This document shows, one piece after another, positions 10,941-20,569 of a stretch of DNA of 64,000 bases. This DNA comes from Dendrolimus kikuchii (taxonomy: Eukaryota > Arthropoda > Insecta > Lepidoptera > Lasiocampidae): positions 7,445,690 to 7,509,689 of the forward strand of contig CM034403.1 in assembly GCA_019925095.2 (NCBI GenBank). Reading direction: 5' to 3'. The position numbers and the translations under genes were made by a program. Position 1 is the stretch's first letter, and each line of letters opens with the position of its first letter. The notes below the pieces were generated by a model. The model saw only the letters and a list, made by a program, of their open reading frames with translations. It did no database searches and was not told the origin of the DNA.

Positions 10941-12224
10941 ATTTCTTAAATTCACCATCTAATAACTAAAATAGTATTAAAGAATTTATCTCGTAAGAAA
11001 AAACAGATTATTATTTAGCTGTCGCATCAACGGCGTGGACCCCTGCTGAGCTTCTGCGCTTCTCTATCTCTAGCTACTGTCACCCGAGCCGGTCTACAAC
11101 GATAAATTTATACTAAAGATATTGTTGCGAACTGATACTAATCCTTTACAGGTGTTTTATTATCTTACGATGATGATGAATAATATATTCCCTTTATTCC
11201 TTTTATGTACCTCCCGATAAGACGTCATAAATCTTTCCTTTCTATTGTTTGCATTTCATGCAAATTCTTAGAAGCCATAAAGCTACAAGTTGAAAATTCC
11301 AAGGAGTAGTCGGCATGTTGCTAGGGGACTGTCTATTTTACAAATATATAAGGTAGGTCAGCTGGGACGGAGTTAGGCGAGTTTCAACTGCGATTGAGAC
11401 GTTACCTAGTGCTCTTTCGGAACGAGTATCTTATAAAGATAGAATTTGCACGATTTATGATATTACGATTTCCTACTTTCCGGTTTGGTTTTATTGCATT
11501 CTGTTTTGTTTGAAAGAACTGTGAACTACGTATGTGTATTTCCAAAAAACTTTGTGTTCCAACGGCATTTTAATTCGTATCTCATAAATACGTTACAACA
11601 TAAATTCATAGAATTTACATTAGATTTATGACAGATGCGTATTACATAAAACTTATTTTATAAAAAATAGGAATGTTTCACCATAAAATCATTTTGATTC
11701 AGAGAAAAACATATTCTATGTATAAAATCAGACGTAAAAAATGTGTTTTTCATAAGAATTCTTTTTATATATAGGAATGTATACGAAATCATAACTTTTT
11801 TTGTGAAACATTCAGATTATTTTTCGTGTTTTGTGTAATACGGATTCGTAGTAATTAAATTCTGTGAATTTATAATTTCAAAAATGTGTGAGCGAGACAG
11901 CAAACTCGATTTAGGTAGGCTCTTAATTATAAAAGCCGCTTACCATCAGATGGCTCGTTAACTGGTTTCTTTAATACATAAATCTAAATGTAAAGTGATA
12001 ATTCCTAAACACTTTAATCGGCTTTATCTAAACGTGTTTCAATCAATACTACGCAGAGATACTTTCTACTTATTTAATTGTATTTATATGCGTCAATCAG
12101 TCGTGATAACAGAATAGTACATTAACACTGAGAGTGAAAGTAGAGATGTGCTAATTGACCATACATTACAAATGAATTATAAATTATTGATTACACTGTA
12201 TTTAGGTATTTAATTGTCTACATG
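10941..12224. other. no recognised gene
   Basis: AT-rich DNA with a GC-richer patch at about 11025-11095. No repeat partner seen in the window and no credible frame. Confidence 0.4.
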
Positions 12225-12810
12225 TTTTATAAATGTCTATTATAGGTAGTTACATACTTATGGCTGACGTTTTGATGCTATGCAAGGAGGATAAGGCGCT
12301 GCACACCCTCCAGGTGTGCCTGGTATGGGCAGAGCAACGCTGGGACCTCGTCGCCGTTACCGGTTTAGACCTCTCGTTCCCGACCGTATTTGGTGGCGTG
12401 GTCGGGAGACTCCCCCCCTCCCCTCAAGAATAGGACGCCCTTTCCTCTTTTTGTTATGTTTGCCAAGGAAGAAGCGGAGCGGGAGCGTGAGCGTACCAGC
12501 CTGTTCCGTTCACGCAAAATGAGGATGCGTTGGCGCCGGAGGGCTAGCTTTTTCCTGGGGCAGAATTCTCACCTGTCATTATGCCGTCGAGATGATCACC
12601 TCTCCTTTCGTGGGGCGCGTTATAGACCGTTCCAAGCTTCCGGGTTTACAGATGTCATGGGCATGGTTGCCCTGAAGAGGCCGATGGAACACTACGTCCC
12701 AAGACGTCGCGGATTGGTGAGGCTATGTGCCTGTAGCCCTGGTATTAAAGCGAAGGACGGAACACAGGGCTTTTGTGGGTATCACCGACTCGGGTGGCAA
12801 TTAAGAATAT
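12225..12810 (+). pseudogene. GC-rich retrotransposon 3' end, probably R1/TRAS-like
   Basis: This block is far more GC-rich than both flanks. In one frame it reads ADVLMLCKEDKALHTLQVCL then WAEQRWDLVAVTG; a shifted frame has KEEAEREREr followed by an arginine-rich stretch (RMRWRRR). A short basic, charged tail of this sort is what I remember for the ORF2 end of R1-clade elements in silkworm relatives, but the RT and the endonuclease domains are absent, so the clade is inferred. Frame breaks make it a pseudogene. The 152-codon frame at 12390-12848 covers part of it and runs past its end, so it is not a separate gene. Confidence 0.4.
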
Positions 12811-14010
12811 TTAGACATAAGTATTTTGTTTCACCAGGTTTATTGTAAAAATCATTTATTTAACTATATATACTTTTATACAAGTATAAATATATTATAC
12901 TTTTATACAAGGAGTTTGTACAGTTAGTGGTAGGTACACTTTACGAAAGAACAATCAGACCTTTAGATTTGGAATTTCACATAGGTAGTAAATTAAATTA
13001 ATGTTTAGATACGTTATCTGTCATTTTATACGCAAATATTAAAAAATGTACATCAGTTTGTAATATTTTTCAACTAGACTGTTACCACTAACGCCATCTT
13101 TAAAAAAAAGTTAGTATCGATATGAATAAAAATGTAAGTTTACAAAAAAAAAATTGTTTGTTAACCCGAAATTGCACGGTTTCAATTACGTCTTTCAAAT
13201 TTCAATAGAAATGCAAGGTATAAAAAATTTCGCAAGTTCTTACAAAGCTGTATTTATTGCTATCATAACTTCAATACAATATTTCTTATAACCGCGTGGT
13301 GACAAAAAACAAAGTAAAAAGTCTTAAAGTCGCGTGGTCATGGTTTCTAAATGCTTGATCTATCATGTCGAAGGTCAATGTCAGTTTGACAACTGCTGTA
13401 CAAATGTATGGGCACTTATCTTGTTTTATATGTCTCTAACAACTACTTGGCTTATGATGGGGCGTCATCTACTAAAAGAAGCGTACTAAAGATTTAGGCT
13501 GTGGCCAAATGCGTCTTAATTAAAGCGTTTAAAAATAATGTACTTAACACATAGTCACATTAATACATATAATACATACGTTATCATCAATGTTTATTGT
13601 CATTAACAATGTCGCAACCCATCGCGATATCTGCGTGTAACGGCCTGAATCTTTAACACTAACGTATATGAAGTCCCATCTTTATGAAATTTGTTTTTGT
13701 GTGATGATACTTCGACTATTTTTCAACAACGTAGATGAGCATAGCACACTTTTCATCGCAAAAATAAATGGTTTAAATTTGGTGAGTATGCATTGTATAT
13801 AAGCTTACGAAAGCAAAGCCTTGTGAGGACTAATATTATTTACCTAAATATAAAACGTATCAATTAGTTTTCAATACCCATAATCTTGAAACGACTCAGA
13901 TATATTCATATTTATAGCCTAAAGTCTTCAACTGTTTTAATACACGGGATTATTACATAAAATACATATGCGCCCAACAACGCTTGAGAGGCTCAAATTT
14001 GGAGGTTATG
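12811..14010. other. AT-rich non-coding stretch
   Basis: Includes a direct duplication of the 17-mer tatacttttatacaagt/g near 12868 and 12897. No gene recognised. Confidence 0.4.
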
Positions 14011-14345
14011 GTATAGCAGACAAGCAGACGGTCCACCTGATGGAATGCGGTTACCGTCACCTATGGACATTTGCAACACTAGAGATGTCACCAACGCGTT
14101 GGCGGCCTCGAAGTAATTTTATGACTTATCTTTTTTAAAAAACCCCATATTGTAGCGCTGTGAGATAACTACAGCTGGAAGATCATTCCAAATGCCCACG
14201 GTGTGCAAGAGCAACCGTTGCGTACAAGAGGGAAGCGGCTCAAGGAAGTGGGGATGAACGCCTAGCCGATGGCGTGCGGTGCGGTGGTAAAAAGAAGACG
14301 AAGGCACCATTCTGAACAGTTTCCTATTCATGACAATCGTTCAAG
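14011..14345 (-). pseudogene. LINE-B retrotransposon 3' end, minus strand
   Basis: On the minus strand a 70-codon frame (14331-14119) reads FRMVPSSSFYHRTARHRLGV and then HPHFLEPLPSCTQRLL ... NDLPAVVISQRYNMGFFKK, the C-terminal region of a lepidopteran LINE reverse transcriptase. After a frame break the sequence runs into a 3' UTR that ends like Family A (complement of gcagacggtccacctgatgg). 5'-truncated and dead. The homologue at 17176-17520 has the continuation GVIKFLRGRQRVGNT. The shared tail suggests LINE-B is the partner that mobilises Family A. Confidence 0.65.
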
Positions 14346-15710
14346 AATACGGTCCCAAAGTTAAAAAATGTAGGTGTTTTTGTGTTAGTCATTTGAAGCA
14401 CCAATCACAATATTAAGGTTCATCAGCCCCACACCATTTAAAAGAAACAATAGATGTGATTTGTTCGAAATCATTTAGCGTGAAGGAAATATTGTACAGT
14501 TGCTTACTAAAATGTTACTAAGACTTCCTATTATGGTAATGTACCTACTCTGTGAATACGAGCTAATTGACGGAGAATAAAATAATGCTATTTAAGCGGC
14601 CTTTGGTTCAATGGCAACGGCATATGACACTTATTATTTTTTAAACAAACCACAAACAAAACCTGTTTCAGAAGAAGCCGAAATGTAAATGTACTTATAT
14701 ACTAATTAACATAAAGGAAACTAGTCAAATATTGTAGAAAAAAGCACGAAGAGTGTGTCAACTGTTTTTTTACTATGCTATTTAGTGTAATGTGTATAGA
14801 TTAAATCATGAGTGATTATGACCTGAACTTTTGATAACATACTCGTCTTCAAAGTATCGTGGTACAAGAAGACGCGGGGGGTATCTTTAGGATACCTGGT
14901 TGAAGCGAAGTTTATATTCTACAAAAACACACAAACTGTATCAAAAGGTATTAAATATTGTAAAAACTCGAAATTAGAAACATTAGTCGAATTTAAAATC
15001 TCCTCCTTTTAGAAGTCAGTTAAAATTGTAAATTATATAAAAACATGTACCACGTGAGCAGCAACAGCGCCTGAATGCGGCCGAATAACAACGGTATTTA
15101 TAAGACCATCTATTTTCAATACAGAGTATATTACACTAATGGATACTATTTTAGATCTTATTTTATTGCATTAAAGTTCGAAATTATACAATAATATACT
15201 GCGATCAGCATTTTCTTTTCGGTTAACATTTTCTTTCGTATATCTCCCATCCGCTGAGTAACGTGCGATAACGAACTTCGTTCCAATTACCTTCCCGGTA
15301 TTGTAATAAATACATAAAATTCTTAAAAAGTTAAGACAGAGTAGGACACACGAGTATAGTTTTTGAGATTAATCGACAATACTCAATATGTAAAATTATG
15401 TGCAACAATAAGCAGCTGTGTCTAAAAATTGCAACCGTATTGCGTCTAGACTAGACGATAAAATACATCGTGATCAGATATTTAAATTTGAAATATCAAT
15501 ATTTTTCCTCTTTGGGTTAATTCAAAAGTCACGCTTTCAGTGTTTACTCGAGTTATACTACAATGTCACGAGATGGTCGTGCCAAGTTCATAAATTATAC
15601 TTTAATATACGGAAAACATTACATTAACCTCTCTATTTATCAAAATTGGCCTTGTTGCTAAAACTAGTACTTACATTCAGTATTTATGTCAGCAATTGTA
15701 AAGTAGGTAA
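14346..15710. other. no gene; includes a fragment of the 'accgacttc' repeat
   Basis: At 14985-15025 the minus strand reads ttttaactgacttctaaaag then gaggagatttt, a short relic of the repeat at 1858-2042. The rest is AT-rich with no supported feature. Confidence 0.4.
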
Positions 15711-15955
15711 TCTCTCTCTGTTCTTTCACCATATCCCAATTAATTGGGGTCGGAGCAATATGTCTTTCCCTTCCACACTCCTCTATTCTGACATACATCT
15801 TCTGTCACACCACAAATCGTCATATCATCCTTCACACAATCCATCCATCTTTTTTTGGTCTAACTTTACATCTGTACTCATCCATCTTATAATTTAACAT
15901 TCTTTTTGTCACGTCCTTTCATCCTTTCTCATTATATGCCCATACCAACTTAGTA
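15711..15955 (-). pseudogene. RTE-3 retrotransposon C-terminal remnant
   Basis: The minus strand encodes a recognisable RTE-type end: MDEYRCKVRPKKRWMDCVKD then DMTICGVTEDVCQNRGVWKG and the 3' UTR block ccccaattaattgggatatg. Frame interruptions exist (a stop after the GYNEKG-like part). The family recurs at 31060-31395 (-), 55655-55760 (+) and 62610-62735 (-). No 5' part and no tail duplication could be fixed. Confidence 0.65.
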
Positions 15956-16386
15956 ATTAATATACAGTTAATTTATAAAAGAATTTTTCACGCTGCACAA
16001 AGTATCTAATTTTTCAGGATATAAAGTATCTCGTGCTTATCCCCGATGTCGCGAATACATATATTATTATACATACTATTCTTTACGATAATCTCTTAAT
16101 TCCTAAGGCCCATTAAAAATGTCACAAATTCAGGTCATACAAACGTAATAAGTTTCACTTGTTTACACAACTCTAATTTAGTTCAGAAAGTACATACATC
16201 TTATTGTAGAAAATTTCAATACGTTCTAAAATAAAATATAGTTGATGCTCAGTCAGACCTCCTTGGAATATTGCTAATTAAATGGAGACACATAAATATA
16301 TCAATAAACAAGATTTAACGATTTCCTACTTAAAGCTACTTTCACATTACTAAGATTACTTTAATGACTTTCCAACAGACAAGAAT

Positions 16387-16468
16387 GATCTTATTCATAT
16401 TGAGTTAGTAGAGAGAGGCTTTTTTATGGGTATTAAAGAAGCCTGAAAACTCAATATGAATAAGACCG
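16387..16468. mobile_element. 82-bp hairpin MITE (tcttattcata family)
   Basis: Left arm atcttattcatattgagtt and right arm aactcaatatgaataaga are reverse complements; the core has a second, inner pairing (aggctttttt / aaagaagcct). Family members lie at 35404-35487, 37686-37782 and 53520-53616. Too short for coding. The right terminus extends to gaccg, giving the terminal motif cggtcttattcata. Superfamily not proven. Confidence 0.65.
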
Positions 16469-17175
16469 AAAGAAAGTGTTTAGTATTCATTCTTATTAGA
16501 GATGTTACCAATATTCGGCTGCTATTTGGTATTCGTATTAGGCCACTTTTTAACTATTCATTATTCAATACCAAAAAGCGAAACAACGTATATATTCAAA
16601 AATGTTTATATTTCAATCACAAATTACTGATAGTTAATCTACGTTTTACAGTACAGTGCTAATTGCGATTATAATTAATTTTTCATTTTAATTTTACGTT
16701 TCGGCCAGTTTTTAAAATGTGAAAATAAAATAAAAGATCCTGTCAAGCGCGACTACATACATCTTATGCCAAACATTCGGTCGGCGAATCTTCGACGCTT
16801 TAATTAATAGCGTGGCCGAATAATCGGTATTCAGTCAAACCACTATTCGTGGCATATCGTATTGTAATATTTATTTTAAACCTCAATTTCTATAAAAGCG
16901 TTGCACGTGTTAGAACACGAATAATATGCGTAATGTTTATAGATATGAAATCAACAAGTCATACGTAAAACTTTTTTTCCTGTAACGCTTATCTTAAGTA
17001 TTTAGATAGAGAGAGATTTCATCTTAAATCCGCACTCGATCAAGTAATCTAATCTTACCTTCATTTCTACGAGCGCTCAGGTTATTGAAATATAGCTCAA
17101 TTGTTACATTTCATAATCTATACGTAAAACATGTATGAAAGTGGTGACAACCATGACTATTATTACCAGTTTTCT
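16469..17175. other. AT-rich non-coding stretch
   Basis: No coding or repeat signal that I can support. Confidence 0.4.
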
Positions 17176-17520
17176 AAATTTTTTTTTGCCTAAAGCAGGA
17201 AAACGGGCGGACGGTCCACCTGATGGAAAGTGGTTACCGTCGCCTATGGACGTTTGCAACACCAGGGGTGTTGCCAACGCGCTGCCGACCTCTAAGAAAT
17301 TTTATAACGCCCTTCTTAAAGAACCCCATGTCATAGCGCAAAGGGAAAACCTCGGCGGGAAGTTTCCTCCAGATCATTGTTGTACGCGGAATAAATGTTC
17401 TAGAAAACCGTTGCATAGTTAAGCGCGGGAGCTCAAGGTAATGGGGGCGAATATCCCGAAAATATCTTTAATGTTCTATAATATCCGCCCATAAACGCCT
17501 CGTTAAGGTCGTGAAATAGG
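17176..17520 (-). pseudogene. LINE-B retrotransposon 3' end, minus strand
   Basis: Minus-strand frame 17416-17234 encodes RTTMIWRKLPAEVFPLRYDM then GFFKKGVIKFLRGRQRVGNT and PGVANVHRRR before the stop. The GFFKK and the preceding LPAxV...RY(N/D)M match the LINE-B copy at 14119-14331. Beyond the stop, the sequence (complement of gcggacggtccacctgatgg) is the tail shared with Family A. The copy is 5'-truncated, and the upstream RT domain is missing. Confidence 0.65.
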
Positions 17521-17718
17521 AGGTTTTGGTTATACTTATAGTTATTGCTTGTCTAAGGAAAATTTGCTGTTTTCATACTTATATGTAGAGAAGGAGAGAA
17601 ATAAGTTAATTTGTTTGGAAAGCGACACTAAGTATAAATTCTCATCTATATGACTGTATACCTACATATATACGCTATCCAATGCATACTATTATATGAT
17701 AATGCTGCAGGTAAATGC

Positions 17719-18047
17719 TTTATCCGTGCAGGAACGGAGAAAGAATACAATTTTCTGCGGCCGGGCGGCCTGTCGTAAGAGGCGACTTAACAACCCACAG
17801 CTAGGTGGTAGGGCATTTGTCCGACTGGGTGGCTACCACCCCTGGTCTAAAGTATGTCGCCATAACAACCTTGAGTGTTGTGTTCCGGCATTAGTGACCA
17901 GGTTCCAGTCTCCCTTAAGAGAGCAGCAGCGCATTTGTAGCAACTTTGGTGGTGCAAATGTTCATAGGCGATGGTAACCGCTTACCATCAAGTGGGCCGT
18001 CTGCCTGTATGCTGATCTCCTGCAATAAAAAATAAAAAATAAAAAAT
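17719..18047 (+). mobile_element. Family A SINE-like element, near full length
   Basis: The most complete + strand copy: it starts tatccgtgcaggaacggaga, contains cggccgggcggcctgtcgta, tggctaccacccctggtct, gttccggcattagtgacc, cagtctcccttaagagagca and gcgatggtaaccgc, and ends ctgcaataaaaaataaaaaa. About 329 bp with an A-rich tail, consistent with LINE-driven retroposition. No tRNA, 7SL or 5S head was recognised, so the origin of its 5' end is unknown. Translated frames are shadows. Confidence 0.75.
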
Positions 18048-18499
18048 GAACACATTTTTCAATTTTGCTATAAAAAGTGACATTAAATACTCATAAATAT
18101 TTATTAATAAAGCACAAAGTTCTTAAAGTCGCTTTTTACTGACATATGAAGTGAGGGCGTGACATATTAAAGTCCAGTCTGTCTCAGATGTTGATAATGA
18201 CGAGTGATGTTTTCATTGTTTTGTTAGTCTTTGTGAACTCAGTGTAACTGATCGATTCCCTTGACCTCGCCAATTTGTTAAGGTGGGTAGTTTGCCAATT
18301 GTTTAAAATTAAATAATTGATGAATAGATGAGTCAGACTCTAACATTCATGGAAGATTAGTTTCAAGACGCTTGCAAGCGTTGCTATTTTGGGTGTATGA
18401 TTCTGTTGAAGGAGTTATCTTATGCATTTATTCAAACTTTCATGTATGTATGTACGAAGTTAATAAATAACACAGCCAGATTTGTTATTTATCGACTTC
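18048..18499. other. no recognised gene
   Basis: Unique-looking AT-rich sequence; nothing supported. Confidence 0.4.
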
Positions 18500-18509
18500 A
18501 TTGAGGTTA

Positions 18510-18818
18510 CAAGGAAAGGAATGCTCCGGTGGTTCGGGCATATGGAATGAATGCATGATGAAAGAATGACTAAACAGATATACAATGCAAAAGTGGATGG
18601 ATACAGAAGTCGTGGAAGGCCACGAAACACCTTCCATGATCAAATTGATCGTATACTAGCAGAAGGTGATGTCAGGAGCCTTAAGAACAGACGAGCGTGC
18701 ATGACAAGAGCTATGAATTTCAAAGAAGCGAGTGAGGTGTGTAATAATAAGCCTGAATGGCGCTTTGTTGCTCGTGCCTACCCCGCAAGGGAACTGGCGT
18801 GAAGCTATGTGTGTATGT
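18510..18818 (+). pseudogene. RTE-1 retrotransposon 3' end with 10-bp duplication
   Basis: Bounded by attgaggtta at 18500-18509 and 18819-18828. Encodes the C-terminus of an RTE ORF2: GMLRWFGHM with an in-frame stop where other copies have VERMHDERM, then MTKQIYNAKVDGYRSRGRPR and the end AYPARELA. Ends in a short TATG/TGTG tail. Longer than the 10.5-kb copy, shorter than the 44.4-kb copy, giving a ladder of truncations. Confidence 0.85.
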
Positions 18819-19086
18819 ATTGAGGTTAGAAAACGTTTCGAAGTTTTCAGAAAAACATCTGACAACATCATGCATCATATTTCTAGAATGTAAAATAAGC
18901 AAAGTCTAATCTCATTTTACTCTGTTCTGGAATATAGCAATTAGATCGTGTATAATAGTTTTACTCGCTATAATTGGTACCTTTATTTAGATCATATAAA
19001 CGTATACCTTTATGTTGGTACATACATATATAATTATGTTCTTTGGAGTTTCATATTTTTTAATTGCAAAATGTTGTGATTATTAC

Positions 19087-20050
19087 TTTTTTTTTATTGC
19101 ATGAGTTCAGCAGACAGGCAGACGGCTCACCTGATGGAAAGCGGTTACTAACGCCTATGGACATTTACAAGATCAAAAGCGTTACAAATACGTTGCTGCT
19201 CTCTTAAGGATACTGGAAACTAGTCGCTAATGCCGGAAAACAACTTAAGGTTGTTATGGCGACATACTGACCAGGGGCGGTAGCCATTCAGGCGGGCAAT
19301 TTCACTGCCTACTTACTACCTTAATATTTATTATTATAAAAATGTATGGCTTTGTAGACCATGGGCCATAAAAATGGCCCGGACATTTGGAAGGCCAAAA
19401 CGTAGAGGCCTTTTGACAAATTTAATGTAAATGTGGCGTGACACTGACCGGCGATTGTCCCTGTCTACACCATATAATAATGCACCCAAGGACAAGCCCC
19501 GGCCAGTGTAGGTCTATTGTGGGAAATGAGAACAAAAAGTACTGGGCTATTGGGGTTGCTAGTGGTACTAGGGGTCTAGGATATGGGGACTATGGCGCCT
19601 GCCCGTCGCAATGTTCGGGGAACATGGAAAAATCGGCAGACGGTGACTCACCGTTCCCGGCATGGGCCCCAAAAAATGCCATAGAAGACAGGGGCAACAT
19701 GGGTGTGAGTGGCTAAGGGGTGTCGAGAGGTGGGCTGCAGGTTCACTGAAGTTACTACTGACGTGATGCCATTTATCACTTCCACCCCTGAAGTTTGAGT
19801 CTTAGCTCTAGCGATCTCCACTCCGTGCCGGCTGGTTAAGGCAAGCACGGAGGCGAGGCTCTTGTCTTGGCCCCCGGAGTCAGGTACGAGGTGTCGCTAC
19901 TCACCTAAGGCTTCGCCCCCCTGCGAGACCACAAAGCCCCCCTGCGAGATTATTATTATTATTGTTACCTGGCTGTAGGTTGTTTTGTCGCCTCTTACTG
20001 CTGCCGCCCGGTCGCAGGAAATTGTATTCTTTCTCCTTATCCTGCACTGA
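19087..20050 (-). mobile_element. Family A element, minus strand, split by a 645-bp insertion
   Basis: The minus-strand copy occupies 19087-19320 and 19966-20050. The left piece runs from the T-rich tail (tttttattgcatgagttcag) to the middle, and the right piece resumes exactly with cctggctgtaggttgttttg and ends at the family's start (gcggccg..., tttctcc..., tgcactga). Everything between belongs to another element. The copy is moderately diverged. Confidence 0.7.
19321..19965 (+). mobile_element. non-LTR retrotransposon fragment with (ATT)n tail, inserted in Family A
   Basis: A GC-richer block ending in cctgcgagattattattatt and preceded by a duplicated gcccccctgcgaga unit. One frame near 19434 reads WRDTDRRLSLSTPYNNAPKD, which resembles the C-terminal/3' UTR junction of lepidopteran non-LTR elements. 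The ATT tail and its position inside a Family A copy support retroposition. The clade is not determined. The 92-codon frame here is not a gene. Confidence 0.5.
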
Positions 20051-20439
20051 TGAAATTTATTATTTATTTTAGATTACTTTAGCCTTTATTATATTTTGTA
20101 TTCTGCTGCAACCGAAAATTGGTAATTTACAGGTTGAATCCTAGTAGAACTAGTTGGAGACTTTGGGAGCTGACAGACTGCACAAACCAATTTTTTCCAT
20201 TGTTATGCATTATGGTTATGAATTTTTATCATTACTTTTTTATCATTAGAGGTTTTTTTTACCACCAGCCCCGCCTCGATTTCATTCGGGGACTACAATC
20301 TAGTCATGTCTATTGCATTTTCATGTCTATTCTGATATTGCTTTTTTGTTGTAATGTTTATCTATAATATTTGGTGTTGTTTGCATAATGCGTGTTCTCT
20401 AGTGTTTTGTGAAAGTTTTTATTACTAAGTTTTGTATGT
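20051..20439. other. no recognised gene
   Basis: AT-rich DNA with a GC-richer patch at 20260-20300. May include the 3' flank of the RLE retrotransposon on its left. Confidence 0.35.
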
Positions 20440-20569
20440 ATTATGATTTATGTTAATATCAAACTAAAACTAACTTAAAACATATAATTAAATACTAAAA
20501 ATAAATTAACTTATAAATTAAACTATACAATAAATTAAACTAAAAATAAACTATATATACAAACTAAAA

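Noticed and set aside
12390..12848. 152-codon plus-strand open frame
   Set aside because: Largely within the GC-rich retrotransposon tail and running past its end; GC bias removes stops. Only the KEEAERERE-like part may be genuine former coding sequence.
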